From: Papiliotrema nemorosa
Lineage: Eukaryota; Basidiomycota; Tremellomycetes; Tremellales; Rhynchogastremaceae
Reading direction: 5' to 3'
Assembly: GCA_032158125.1 (NCBI GenBank)
Contig: JASKOT010000013.1
Span: forward strand, 248,001-312,000
DNA: 64,000 nt
Shown: piece by piece, positions 32,942 to 44,082 of the stretch
Layout of the letters: each line of letters begins with the position of its first letter
Numbering within the stretch: position 1 is the stretch's first letter
Program-made: the position numbers and the translations under genes
The notes under the pieces: model-generated
Databases searched by the model: none
Told to the model about the DNA's origin: nothing
The model's input: only the letters and a program-made list of their open reading frames with translations

Positions 32942-34987
32942 TCACGCCAGCTCCAGTCTCAGCGCATCATACTGGACATAGATACTCCTAGCAAGGATGG
33001 CGCTCTCGTAGTCCGTCGCGTTGTACGGCAGACTGAGTACAATCGTGTTGGTCTCGTTTGGAGATAGATAGCTCGATGGGAAGGTAAACTTGTTGCCGAC
33101 CTGGTAGCAGACTACGGCGCTTCGGACGGCGCACGAAGACGATTGGTAGTACGGGATCGTCCAAGTGGGAAGATCTTGACCATTGACATTGACCGTAAAT
33201 GGTATATTGGCGTAAGGCTGGGTCGCGTTGTAGACATCTGTGTTACCGGAAGCTGCCTTCGCTCCAGCAAGCTGTATGGTGAAGGTAGCGTTCGAGGTGT
33301 TCTGTAAGTCCGATTGGGAGGTATCAAAGCGAACGGTCCAATTGTTGATGTTTCCATTCCCAGCTTCCTCGACTGGTCGAACAGAGTTGCCATACCCCCC
33401 GAAAACACTCCAATGGACATAGTTCAGGTCGGTAGCTTCGTTGCTCTTCCCCACGTAGAAGTCGACTCCATTGGGAAAGTCGTTCAGGTAGTCCCAATTG
33501 GCAAAGTAGATCCGGTACTCCGGCGGTTGAAGGGGTTTCGAGGTATCAGGTTGATATCCATGCAGGTATTCTCCACTGCTTCTATCCGGAGTACCGATTC
33601 TCCAAATCTCCTTTCCAGCAGACTCCTCTGACCATTCGGTCTGAGTTTCAGTATTCTGACCAGCGGTAATCACTATGTCGTCCTGCGTATACGTCCCGAA
33701 GCACCCTTCGGCGTATACGGTGAGTCGGTATGTCCCGGCTTTGATCCGGGGTATGCTGACACAACCGTTGCTATCCATGTCCGCCCAATACTGGTATGCA
33801 TCGGTATCGAAGACATTGTCTTGGTAATCGATGCCATTCTGAGCCAAGATCGCAATAGGCTTGTCGGCACATTGTGGCAGCTTGATCTTCCCGGACCAGG
33901 ACCCACGGCCGGATGTAGGTACGTAGTTGACGACGTGTTCCGCGATCGAGTCGTAGAAGTCCGCTGCGAAGGAGGCATCCGCAAATTGTTTAGCATCGTC
34001 TCGGGATTGTTGCAGTGTCGAGCCGGCAGGAAGGTGATTGACGTAAAAGAAGAACGGGCCAAAGGTCCGGTCAAATCCATCGGTGATGTTTGGTGCTTGG
34101 TCTCCATGGTGGTTACTGACGATATAGTTGTACACTATCCCATCGACTGTCAAATCAGAATGAGTCGGTCCACCAAAGTATGTATCTCGCGTGTTATACA
34201 CCTGCCAAGCTCCAAAGGTAGAGTTGTCCGAGGTGGTCGATCCATCCGCAAAGAGACCAGCCGCCTTGAGATCGCGCCAATTCTCGGAAAAGGTATACTT
34301 GGTGAAATATCGGGAAACCTCGTCGACGTACGGATCGTTGGACCGAGCAGCAAGATCCCAGGTCGCATCCTGAACTACCGTTGCGACGCCTTTGCCGGTA
34401 GCCGCAGCGGGATTGGGTATAGGTTGAGGACCGTAAAAATCGTCGGAGGACGAAAGGGTGGTCCACAAAGTCGAATTGGGTCGGAAGAGTGTTCTAAACT
34501 CCTGGAAGACTCCGCTTCGCGGTGTGGTCGAATTGTGATAAGCGAATCGCGAGAACATGTGTAGACCCGTCTCTCCATCCCGCAAGAACCAATACTGCTC
34601 CAAAACTTGTCCGGTGGGCTTGTACACCTGAGTCATCACTGTACCTCCGTATGACACCCCTTGACCGTCTTGCCCGCTGAAGAATTGGTAAGTCGCATTG
34701 GATCGACCTGGGGTGTAGGCGCCCGAAGGTGTGCAATAGCAATCCAGATATGGGCCGATACCGGTGTTGGTCGAATATGTGACTTGGCCGAGCAGATCTT
34801 GCCCATCCAAATGCATGTAGTCAATAGCTCCGATGGTCTTGTTGATTCGGACCGAAAGGCGATCATTGGACAGAAGGACCGCCGAGGTTGTATTGGTCGC
34901 ATTGAGGTATCCATGGGCGGTCCCCAAGAGGGCGAAGAACACCGGCAGAATTGACCCAAAAAGCATGTCGGGTGATGCTTCGTCCAC
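32942..34987 (-). CDS. Secreted rhamnogalacturonan lyase (PL4 family)
   Basis: The enzyme cleaves the rhamnose-galacturonate backbone of pectin rhamnogalacturonan I by beta-elimination outside the cell. It is a single 681-codon open frame without introns. A second in-frame Met at 34966 starts a clear signal peptide (MLFGSILPVFFALLGTAHG) and is the likelier start. Features of PL4 are visible: an N-terminal beta domain (LSVRINKTIGAIDYMHLDGQ, YWFLRDGETGLHMFSRFAYH), a central FnIII-like domain (CVSIPRIKAGTYRLTVYAEG) and a C-terminal carbohydrate-binding jelly roll (YFANWDYLNDFPNGVDFYVG, YVQYDALRLELA). Many N-glycosylation sequons occur. The lack of introns stands out among intron-rich neighbours. 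Confidence 0.9.
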   Translation of the reverse strand: MDEASPDMLFGSILPVFFALLGTAHGYLNATNTTSAVLLSNDRLSVRINKTIGAIDYMHLDGQDLLGQVTYSTNTGIGPYLDCYCTPSGAYTPGRSNATYQFFSGQDGQGVSYGGTVMTQVYKPTGQVLEQYWFLRDGETGLHMFSRFAYHNSTTPRSGVFQEFRTLFRPNSTLWTTLSSSDDFYGPQPIPNPAAATGKGVATVVQDATWDLAARSNDPYVDEVSRYFTKYTFSENWRDLKAAGLFADGSTTSDNSTFGAWQVYNTRDTYFGGPTHSDLTVDGIVYNYIVSNHHGDQAPNITDGFDRTFGPFFFYVNHLPAGSTLQQSRDDAKQFADASFAADFYDSIAEHVVNYVPTSGRGSWSGKIKLPQCADKPIAILAQNGIDYQDNVFDTDAYQYWADMDSNGCVSIPRIKAGTYRLTVYAEGCFGTYTQDDIVITAGQNTETQTEWSEESAGKEIWRIGTPDRSSGEYLHGYQPDTSKPLQPPEYRIYFANWDYLNDFPNGVDFYVGKSNEATDLNYVHWSVFGGYGNSVRPVEEAGNGNINNWTVRFDTSQSDLQNTSNATFTIQLAGAKAASGNTDVYNATQPYANIPFTVNVNGQDLPTWTIPYYQSSSCAVRSAVVCYQVGNKFTFPSSYLSPNETNTIVLSLPYNATDYESAILARSIYVQYDALRLELA

Positions 34988-35727
34988 TCTCCACTAATAT
35001 TTAGGGGTACGGCCTCATGCTGGTGGGCTATATTATACTTGTCGAACAGTTGCAAGGCAAATACTTGGATTGGATCTTCCAGGTGATCGCGATGAAGATA
35101 GTCCGCTGCTAAATCCCGGGCCGGCTGGGGCCCGTTGGAGACCGGCTCATATTGTCGGACTGATCTCCTACTCCTACTGAAAATGGTTAGACACAATAAC
35201 GAGGCACATCCATGCATGGTGAAAGATCATGCGTCGAAGGTCACATGCTGTTCGGCGCCCAGTGCGGTCGACGATTCATGGCAAATCGCGGGGAAGCAAT
35301 GTGCCGATAGTGCAGGTCGGGCAACTCTGCTGCGAAGCAGGCAATTTCAACATGCTGTACATACTTGGAGTTTCACCATATCATCAACCACAAGACATCG
35401 ATGGACTGCTCCTTCGATCAAGCTTGAATATAAGCGACTCTAGCGATCGACACGCATCTGAACGATCCTTAAAACGCTTTAATGGGCTTTAATCAGAAAG
35501 GAGGTGCATGTAGAGATGAGGCTTTCTTGATGAGGTGTACTGGATCTGGCTGACCTCGACGAGTGTCTTAATTCAGCTTCCTTTATATCTCATCCTCGTG
35601 CCTTCAGTTCTGCACTGCCATTATCGAACGGTATATAAGCTGATCGTCCTGGGATGTTTCTTGTTGTTACCACCTTTGCACTCTCATACCAGACTCATCA
35701 ACGAATACACACCTGTAGTTTGTCAAG
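34988..35727. other. Intergenic region with two outward promoters
   Basis: It holds the promoter of the lyase on the left and of a small plus-strand gene on the right. A TATATAAG box at 35632-35639 serves the right-hand gene. No other gene is seen. Confidence 0.45.
35632..35639 (+). promoter_or_regulatory. TATA box upstream of the small 35.7-kb gene
   Basis: TATATAAG lies about 95 bp before the proposed start at 35728, with a pyrimidine-rich leader between them. Confidence 0.45.
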
Positions 35728-36058
35728 TTGAGCTCCAGCAACAACAACAATTCGGCGGATGGATTCTCCAGCTACGGCACCACTCCCACTGGTCGTTCTT
35801 CGGCCGTGTACACACCCGGGAGCCAAAATCCCTCCAATAGCTTCCCGGCCGCGGTGCTCTCTGTTAATGGACCGGATGGGTACCCGCTCCGAAGCGATGC
35901 ACCAGGTACCTCGGGTGGTGGTCAGACTGTGAGAATACCTGTGACATCTTTCTCAGTACAGCGACTGATAAGAGTAGCAAAACACATCTACCGGAACCAG
36001 TGGCGGAAAACAGACTCTAAGCGATGACAACGGGCTCATAGCAAAGGGGAGGGTATGA
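35728..36058 (+). CDS. Small Ser/Asn/Gly-rich protein, possibly TTG-initiated
   Basis: A coding-like frame begins at a TTG (35728) and reads SSSNNNNSADGFSSYGTTPT, then a Pro/Ser/Gly-rich stretch including LSVNGPDGYPLRSDAPGTSG. A 49-nt intron (35929-35977, GTGAGA...AGAGTAG) keeps frame into QNTSTGTSGGKQTLSDDNGL, and a stop occurs at 36056-36058. The product would be about 93 residues, disordered and without TM segments. An in-frame TAG at 35716-35718 blocks upstream extension unless an intron ends there. It is low-complexity and low-confidence; the TATA box and the intron support it. Function is unknown. Confidence 0.4.
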
Positions 36059-36716
36059 CGCGTTTTTTTACAGGAAACTGATCAAGATATGTCGAGATAG
36101 GCGAGTTGGTGTTTATGTATGCGTGATGCCGGTGAAAGAGGTTCTGAATGACCCGCAATTGCGCACCAGCACCACCGACCGCCCGAGGGGCGATCTCAGA
36201 AAAGATTGCGTTTCCTTCTGCTGATCATGGAGCTGCAGAGCCCAGTAATCGTCCAGTGCCCGTTAGCGGAGATTTATAGCCTCTTCATGATGTACTTGGT
36301 GTGTGCAGCGAAAGGCGTCTCAGGATCGCCTTTACGCCGATCAGGAGAGGCCTGTTTTTCGCGCTTAGGCTCAAGGAAATAGGGGATCCTACTGCGAGAC
36401 TGAGCTGCTACATGAGATCATAACGCAGAGATCCTTTCCTACTTTCAGCGTCATATGATCAATTTCAAGCTTTGGTTGGCTAGACTGCCCTAAGTCGGCG
36501 TTGCCACTGACAACGCGTCCCCGTGGATTACCGTAGTTTCGGCAATGCAGCAGCTCTTCCTTTGTGCGACGTGCGGCTTGTGAATGGCACTCCGCCCAGA
36601 GCCAAAAATACCGAAGATATCCCCAAGCTCGAGGATGCCGCCTTATGTATAAAAACACCCTGGTTGCGGCGCCAGGTCAACTTCTGATTGTTTCCTATCA
36701 ACGTTCTGTGCTCACA
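36059..36716. other. Intergenic region with TATA box at 36648
   Basis: No gene is supported. TATAAAAA at 36648-36655 lies about 65 bp before the ATG at 36717 and is the likely promoter of the next gene. Confidence 0.5.
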
Positions 36717-37123
36717 ATGTCTGACCGATCCACTTCCGGCAAAGCGAGTAAAGCTGACACCACTTCTGCTTCGGCCACAGTGTCAAGCAATACTCAATCG
36801 ACATCCACACCAAAAAGTGATGTGTCTGAAGTCCCACTAGGAGGACCAATGAGTACCGCGCCACTACCGTTCGATTTCGAGTATTTTGTCGCTTCTACTC
36901 GAGTTGGCGGACCAGCGACCCCTCACACTTACTTCAACAGCTCGTCTTTCCAGGCTTTAACGAGCTGGTATAAGCCTGTGAGTCGAGGAATATCCATCTA
37001 ATCTTTAGCTTATCTCGTCCTATGTCTGACATTCAGGACGCGCTCAATCCTAGCGCTACCCGAGGTGAATCCTCCAGCCATGGATCCGACAAGAAGCCAG
37101 ACGACAAGGACAAGGATAAGTGA
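36717..37123 (+). CDS. Small Ser/Thr-rich hypothetical protein
   Basis: The start at 36717 (ACAATG context, TATA box about 65 bp upstream) encodes MSDRSTSGKASKADTTSASA, a Ser/Thr-rich disordered N-terminus. A short conserved-looking segment follows (LPFDFEYFVASTRVGGPATP, then SFQALTSWYKP). An intron of about 60 nt (about 36979-37037, GTGAGT...CTGACATTCAG) leads to DALNPSATRGESSSHGSDKK and a Lys/Asp end. It has no signal peptide or TM segment. The family is not recognised. The compact gene with a strong promoter suggests stress- or growth-induced expression, which is inference only. Confidence 0.55.
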
Positions 37124-37425
37124 GATTTGTGTTGAGTGCTCACAGAAAGCGTTAGGCTGTCTTAATAGGGAGAGTAATGGAGCTGTGACGAGAGGCCGAG
37201 ATGCATTGACGGTGAAATGCAACGTGCGGCTTCAATCATGATGGAATCTCCGACCGGCGTTTGAGCGACGAATTCTTTGCGTCCTTTCTGACAGATTGCT
37301 CGTCCAGGCGTGTCAAAAGTAGTGAATCCATGTTCGATGCAGCTCTATGTAAGTGTAAATAAACGTATGCCCTCTCGAGCCTGATACTGGTCCGCCCATA
37401 AACTCTACCCTCACCATTCATCCGC

Positions 37426-40219
37426 TCAATCCCTCTTCTTCAAACCCGAACCCTCAAAGTCTTCTTCGTCACTCGCATCGTCCCTGTACTCTCCCTTCCC
37501 TTTGCCCTTCTTCCCGTGGCCACCTTCTGAATCACTGAGATCCTCGTCACTGTCATCCAGAGCAAAGACCGTGTTCTCATCCTCGACATCCCCTTTCGCA
37601 CCTCGTGTTCGACCATATCGTTTACGATCATCATCGTCATCGTCATCACCTTGATTGAGAGGTTGATGGCCTTCTCTGCCGTTCTCAAGGTTGCTGAATT
37701 CGTAGTCTTCCGCGTCATCCGCTTCACCCTCGTCCTGAGCCAATTCTTGTGACATGGCAAACGATCGATTGTTGGCAGTCTGAGTGTCAGCTTGCGAGCT
37801 ACGGTCAAGAGGGCTATCTCACAGGTCTCCAGATCCAAGCGATGGCGGTGAACACGACGAGGTAAATGATGGCGAGACTGCCGTCAAGCAAGAGCCACCT
37901 ATATCTCCAGTTATTCGGCGCGTAGTCTGAAGCGATCAGCAACCGACCACGAGCAGAGATGGATGGGCTCACCTTCGTCCAATCGGTTGGACAAGCTCAT
38001 CGATGATACAACAAAGAACGCAGCAATAGCGATGACGGCCATGATCAAGATTCTCCATAATCGCTGGAACATTTGCAGCTTCATTCGTTGTTTATGTTGC
38101 TGCAGGAACATGATGGTGCCTGCAATGTCAGCTAATGCTCTCAATCGACATGACAAGCTCACCATTCAGGCTGACTATGATCCACATCAAGAAAGCGGTC
38201 AAGGTCAAGGCCAGGGGGAAGATGAGGAGCATGACGACGGCTAGAGCCGCGCTCTGGATATTAGCCTCGCATAGAAATCCTAGCACGATATAACTCACAT
38301 CAAGTTCAACTTCGACTGTACCGACGGAGTAGAGGACTGACATCAGCCGGTGTATCTTGCTACACATGCGGAACCCACCTCCGAAGACAAAATGCATCCC
38401 GGTCAGAATCCTCACTCGTCCCATCACACCGCCCAAATTCTGTCGGACCACACTCAGACCCATACTGACGATGAGGAGGAGGAAGAAACTGAGAGAGTTC
38501 CGCGCGGCATTTAAGATAGAAACCACAAAGAGGAAAGCTAGAGATGTAGCTCCTCCCCCGTGTTTGTTGATGTATCGGTAATAGGCAAAGTTGGCCAGCA
38601 TTTCGATGATGAGGAAGACGATGGTGCCCGAGATGTAGTATTGCATTGGCCTAGGATATTCAACACACTTGTTGACGGGTGAACGCAAGACTCACAATAG
38701 CTCGTCGCGGTGCTTGATGCACAAGAACGCCCAGCCGCAAGCGAGCGCAGTGTACACAACGCTGAGTAGCAAGTAGAACTTCATGTCAGACAGGTATATA
38801 AGAGCTTGAGAAATCTACTCACGTTGATCTTGGGATATTCGACCGCGGGGAGTTCTCCTTCAAACACATTGTGGAACTCGACCATACCCGAATACTCGGC
38901 ATGGGTGGCTTGTTGTCGGACCTCGAGCTCCGATCGCTTAGAGTTGACGAGCGTGACAGGAACGATACCTTTTCTTGTCAGATGGTCTCTACGACGTAGA
39001 ATGTCCCCGCTGCTTACCAATACAATAATAGCCAGTCTTCTTGACACTGTAAGTTATTGGCGCAGAGTATGTGACGACCACGCTGCCGCCGCTTGAAGGA
39101 TTGCTGATGATGGGTGCGTTGTTGCTGTCGTCTGAACCTTCATTCTGGGAGCCGTCATTTTGGTCCTCTGTAGGCTGATCATTCTGATCGCTTGGAGATT
39201 CGGAACCCTCATCGCTGGGCTGATCCTGGTCAGAAGGCTGCTCGTCGTTGTTGACTTGATCGTCCTGGCTGGCCGAAGGCGCTGTCTCATCAAGCTCGTC
39301 ATTGATCGCCGGCGTTTCGTCCCATGTCGGCTCAGGCTCGTCAGGCGGAGACCAGTTCTCCCAGTCCTCCAACTGCTCTTCGGTCGGCTGCTTGTCCTCG
39401 GCGCCCTGGTCGGCCCCTCCAATACTGCCCGTGATCCCGCCAATGATGTCCCCGAATTGCCTCTTGGCTCTCAAAGATCGCCTGAACGGATCATCGACCT
39501 GTGCCCACCCTTCATCATCGCTTCCCGCTTGTGTCTCCTCCTCGCCTACACTTGGGATATCGCCAAGAGGCTCGGTTTCATCATCATCCGAGGATGAAAG
39601 ATTTTCCTCTTCCTGGTCATCTTCTCGGTCTTCGGTGGAGAACTTGATAGCTTGGGTGAAGATTGAAGTAGAGTCGAGGGATTTGTCCTCAGGAAGGGTC
39701 GTGATGAATGAGCCCAATCCTGACGTAGAGCATAATCCTTGTCGGACTGTACATGAGCTATCGGCACCTGTCGATATTGACTAGCACTTACCAGCCGATG
39801 TGGTACATATATAAGTTTTCTATTCGTCAGCTTGGTGCGCAGTGTACTCTTCGACGCACAGGGGGATCACCCACCGAGTTGTCGGGTGTATCTGCGCCAA
39901 GATAAGGTACATCCTTCCATTCGTACATCACCAATGCCACCTGTCCGGACGAGCTGGAGTCGAATGTTACTAAGGATCAGCATTAATCTCGTCTTGGACA
40001 GCAGATCAAGTTGAAACTACGCAGCTGCACTCACACTCGATCGAGGCATCCTTTCCTCCCCACATGCCGGAGCATACTTCTCGCAGAGAGTCGGTGTCGG
40101 CAATACGGACTGACGATCAGCTTGTGATGATAAATGAACCGCAATATCTCACCTCGGTACGCTGACGCAACCGCTGAGGCTACCACACCGGTCGCCATGA
40201 TTCTTGAAATCCGGCCCAT
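37426..40219 (-). CDS. PTM1: PTM1/GPR107-like seven-TM membrane protein
   Basis: This is a Golgi/endosome seven-TM protein of the Lung-7TM family. The minus start at 40219 gives MGRISRIMATGVVASAVASA, a signal peptide, then DASIEFDSSSSGQVALVMYE of the lumenal beta domain. A long acidic insert (Asp/Glu/Gln-rich, about 39080-39650) follows. After VTYSAPITYSVKKTGYYC the TM part begins: FYLLLSVVYTALACGWAFL, MQYYISGTIVFLIIEMLANF, LAFLFVVSILNAARNSLSFF, SAALAVVMLLIFPLALTLTA, ILIMAVIAIAAFFVVSSMSL and WLLLDGSLAIIYLVVFTAIA. A cytosolic acidic tail with a Gly/Lys patch ends LKKRD at 37426. About nine short introns are present. The large lumenal acidic insert is unusual for the family. Confidence 0.8.
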
Positions 40220-40609
40220 CCTGAAATATGGGGCGTTGATGCCGAGTCTTCAGATATACTTGTCTGCTCGCAATCTCCCTCGTGGGGTGTGAGATGGGGA
40301 TGTTCGAAAGTCGTGGTCTCCGCTCCAGCGGGCTACTTGAGCTCGTCGAGGATCCACGGGAGCTTCGAAGATGTGGTCGAAAGCCACTCACTACGCAGCA
40401 GCTAGGGTGCAGCAGCGTTTCCAAAGGTCTGTCGCTGCGAATGGGAATTCCTCGCCACGTGGGTGTGAGCGATTACGGCATGTCGCGTGGGAGAGTGCCG
40501 GTCACGGATCCGAATCACGGCGGCGATGACCGAAAGAGAGAGATTTGCTTTCACTTCGAATTATTTTCAAGAGGATAGCCTGTCTACCCCGTACAGCACT
40601 CAACCCATC
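40220..40609. promoter_or_regulatory. Divergent promoter region of PTM1-like and NOC2 genes
   Basis: About 390 bp separate the two divergent starts. No TATA box or RNA gene was seen. Confidence 0.4.
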
Positions 40610-43152
40610 ATGGCAAAGACTTCAAAGCAGTTCAAGAAGTTTGCCAGTTCTGGTAAACTGAAAGATACCATTAAAGCTCGTCGACAACATCAGCAAAAAC
40701 GAAGAAAGGCCGATGAGAAGATTACGCAGAGAAAGAAACAGCGGGGCGCACCGAGATCCGAAGGATTGTCGGATGAGGAGGATGATGACGAGGAAGACGA
40801 CAGGCGCAATGTGAAAGCTACCGATTCGGCTTCTGGCGGAAAAGCTGGTGGGGTCGCCAAGACGGTCGAGGATCTGTTCGGAGAGGGTGGTCTGGACGTA
40901 GGGGAAGAGCTTGATTCCGATCTCGAAGAGTTGGAAGATGAAGATGAGACAAGTGAAGATGGGGGCGATGATGAGGATGATGAGGAAGACGAGGACGATC
41001 TCCTGGATGAGGCAGCGATGAAGAAGACTATGAAAAGTCTCGAGAAGACCGACCCGGAGTTCTACAAGTACCTCAAGGAGAATGACAAGGAGTTGCTGGA
41101 TTTTGGAAAGGACGATAAGCCAGTCAAGTCGAAAGGCAAGGGAAAAAAGGTTGAGGAGGACGTCGACATGGATCAAGACGAGGAGGACGAGGAAGATGAG
41201 GAAGAAGACGAAGAAGAGGCTGAAGAGACCGAGCGGGAGAAAATCAACGTTACCATGCGAATGATCCGGGAATGGCAGAACGGAATGCTCAAGGTATGTC
41301 CCGTGTCCGTCGGAGCGATCTGCTGACTTCCAGCAACATTCATTGAGATCGCTGAGAAAGACACTTCTCGCCTTCCGAGCTGCTGCCCATATGAACGAGG
41401 ACGATGTGGACCAGGGTAGCGGTCGAGACGTCAAATACGCCATCAACAGTGCTCAAGGTGGGTTATACCAACCCACTCTTTGATTTTGAGCTGATTTGAC
41501 CAGTCTTCAACAAGATCGTCATCACCGCACTGAAATTCGCTCCGGTTGTGATAGCCCACCACGTTCCATTCAAGACCCTCCCCAACGGCCGAATGTGGGT
41601 ACCACCGGATCATTATTCGTGTCAAGGCTGACCTGTCCAGAAAGGTGCAACAACCAAAGAAGCCAAACCAGAGCTTGAACCGTTCGGTCCTTTCCCACTT
41701 CTCCACCCTTCTCCATTTCATCAAATCTCTCCCCGCCGATAAGGCCTCGACGACGGGTGAGGCTGGAAACCTGCTGGTAACGGCTCTGCAAGAGAGTGTC
41801 AGGTTGTTACCGTGGGTCCGAGGAGCCAGAAAACATGTTCGAGCCTATCTGAAGGTGAGCTTCACAGACCCCGCGAATCAATCACTGATGAGATAGGTGC
41901 TCTTTGATCTATGGTCCACCGCCAGCGATAGTGTGAGGATCGCTTCATTCTTGGCTGTCAGGAGGACGTTTGCAAGCGGCGACGATGCCCTGAAAGACAT
42001 TTGCTTGAAGGTAAGTGAAGGCAGCCAGCGACTCGGACTGGTCCGCTGACAATTAGAACGCCTATAAATCTCTCTTACCATCGCTCAAGAACACCTCCGT
42101 CCACACGCTCCCCTCTATCAATCTGATCAAGAACACCGCCGCCGAGCTCTTTGCTCTCGAACCAGAAAGGAGCTATCCTCACGCATTCACCTTCATCCGG
42201 ACTCTTGCTATCCATCTTCGAACCGTTGTCAGGTCAACAACATCAGGATCGGCCAAGAATGATAAAACCGATTCTGCAGAGGCTTTCCGGGCAGTGTACA
42301 ATTGGCAATTTGTTCACGCAATTGATTTCTGGAGTCAAGTACTGGCATCCTCTGCAGATGTCAACACCCAGGCGGAAAATGGAGGACAAGAGAGTCCATT
42401 GAAGCCTCTCATCTACCCTTTGACTCAGATCGCTTTGGGCGTTATCAGGTGAGACGATGAATTGACCTCGAACCGGATGGATGCTGATCCTCAGGCTTCT
42501 GCCGAACCCTCGATACTTCCCTCTCCGATTCCACCTTCTCCACTCTCTTATCCGACTGGTCGCACGAACCGGCACATACATCCCTCTCTCTCCCTTCTTG
42601 CTTGAAATCCTCGACTCGTCCGAGTTCCGACGTTCGAACCCAAAGAAGACCACATTGAAACCTCTCGATCTTGAATACGTCATCCGAGCACCTGCTCAGT
42701 ACCCCAAGACGAGGACATATCAGGAGACACTCGGTGACGAACTCATCTTCCTGCTTGCCGATTACCACGCAGTCATTTCCACTCATGTCGCCTTCCCCGA
42801 GATGGTCTTGCCGGTCATTCTGTCGATCAAGCGACACCTGAAAAAGGGCACAGCTGGTACACCGAAGGTTCAAGCCAACTTGAAGACGCTAGTGGACAAG
42901 CTTGAAGCGACAAAAACGTGGATCGAGAACAAAAGACGAAATGTCGGCTTTGCACCTCGAGATCGCTCAGAGGTAGCCCAATTTTCTACCAAGCTCAAGA
43001 TTGACGAGACCCCCGTCGGTAACTGGGTTCGGGTACAGAGAAAGGTCCGAGAGACGAAACGAAGGGAAGTGGAGAAGGCTCTGCGTGAGGAGGAGAGCGA
43101 TGCGGAAGAGGAGAGCGAGGGAGAGATCGAGATGGAGAGTGATGACGAGTAG
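40610..43152 (+). CDS. NOC2: Nucleolar complex protein 2 (60S ribosome biogenesis)
   Basis: Noc2 pairs with Noc1 and Noc3 to move pre-60S particles from nucleolus to nucleoplasm. The start at 40610 gives MAKTSKQFKKFASSGKLKDT and a Lys/Arg-rich N-terminus, then long acidic Asp/Glu runs. The conserved part begins MRMIREWQNGMLKQHSLRSL and continues FNKIVITALKFAPVVIAHHV, RKHVRAYLK, VLFDLWSTASDSVRIASFLA, NTAAELFALEPERSYPHAFT, VYNWQFVHAIDFWSQVLASS, LIYPLTQIALGVIRLLPNPR and FLLEILDSSEF. The C-terminus is acidic (ESDAEEESEGEIEMESDDE). Six or so short introns fall between 41295 and 42495. The match to Noc2 in order and length is strong. It is divergent from the PTM1-like gene. Confidence 0.93.
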
Positions 43153-43221
43153 ACATGTCCTGTATATCCTGCTAATGATGATGCATTGTATACTATCTGA
43201 TCTTCATCCTTGAGACTAGAT

Positions 43222-44082
43222 CTAGGGTGCCAATCGGGCCACTTCCCATTTGGCGGTGTCGTCGTTCTTCGGTCGAGTGTACCTGAATCGATCGTGCAGT
43301 CTTGACGGTTGTCCAGACCAGAACTCCACCTCACTGCAGATCAGTCGGCAGTCATGAAGGTGAAATGATCTAGAAGGCACGTACAATGGGATGATCCTCC
43401 AGCCTCCCCAATGAGGTGGGCAAGGTACATCTTCCCCGTACTTTGCTTTGATATCCTCTACATTCTGCTCCAATGTATCCTCACCCACTACACTACTCTG
43501 GGGACTGGCCCATGCTCCGATCCTCGATCCTACCGGTCTCGAATTGAAGTATTCCTCTGATTCCGCTCGAGACACTTTTTCCACCCTTCCTACCACCCTG
43601 ACCTGCCTCGAGACCTCTTTCCAATAAAAGGCAAGACTTGCATATCCATTGTTCAGTTCCTGGCTCTTTCTCGAATTGTAGTTGGTGAAGAAGACAAACC
43701 CAATCTCATCTACCGTCTTGAGCAACACAACCCGAGTAGAAGGTATCCCTTCAGACGATACGGAAGAGATGGCCATAGCCTCTGGTTCACGGACTGCCGG
43801 AGTCCCTTCGGGAGGGGACAGTGCTTCAGAGAACCATTTGTTGAATTGAAGCAAAGGGTTCGGGTTGAGTAAAGAGGGCAAGAGACGAGGGGTTTTGTAT
43901 TGGTTGTGGGTGGTAAGTTGGACTTTGGCAGGACCGTCGGAAGAGGATGAGGAGTTGGGTTCGGGTGTATCGGGCTGAGGAGGGGCGGAAGAGGCGTAGA
44001 TATGTGTAGACGACATGATCCGGATGGCGTGGAGGGATGAGATGGATCTAGGCAGTCGAGTGATGCTTCGTATGTTCATCAA
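43222..44082 (-). CDS. PDX3: Pyridoxamine 5'-phosphate oxidase
   Basis: This FMN enzyme oxidises PNP/PMP to pyridoxal 5'-phosphate. The minus start at 44082 gives MMNIRSITRLPRSISSLHAI, a possible mitochondrial leader; MSSTHIYASS downstream could start a cytosolic form. Family marks include LLQFNKWFSEAL, AMAISSVSSEGIPSTRVVLL, FVFFTNYNSRKSQELNNGYA, LAFYWKEVSRQVRVVGRVEK, SEEYFNSRPVGSRIGAWASP and HWGGWRIIPL. A short intron (about 43335-43386) is followed by EVEFWSGQPSRLHDRFRYTR, the FMN/PLP-binding C-terminus, ending EVARLAP at 43222. Convergent with NOC2. Confidence 0.95.
   Translation of the reverse strand: MMNIRSITRLPRSISSLHAIRIMSSTHIYASSAPPQPDTPEPNSSSSSDGPAKVQLTTHNQYKTPRLLPSLLNPNPLLQFNKWFSEALSPPEGTPAVREPEAMAISSVSSEGIPSTRVVLLKTVDEIGFVFFTNYNSRKSQELNNGYASLAFYWKEVSRQVRVVGRVEKVSRAESEEYFNSRPVGSRIGAWASPQSSVVGEDTLEQNVEDIKAKYGEDVPCPPHWGGWRIIPLYVPSRSFHLHDCRLICSEVEFWSGQPSRLHDRFRYTRPKNDDTAKWEVARLAP

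Noticed and set aside
33821..34564. 247-aa plus-strand frame inside the lyase
   Set aside because: Antisense to a clear PL4 enzyme; no recognisable domain.
40622..41446. 274-aa minus-strand frame rich in Leu/Ile/Phe antisense to NOC2
   Set aside because: It is the reverse complement of Asp/Glu/Lys-rich coding sequence, which always looks hydrophobic; not a membrane protein.
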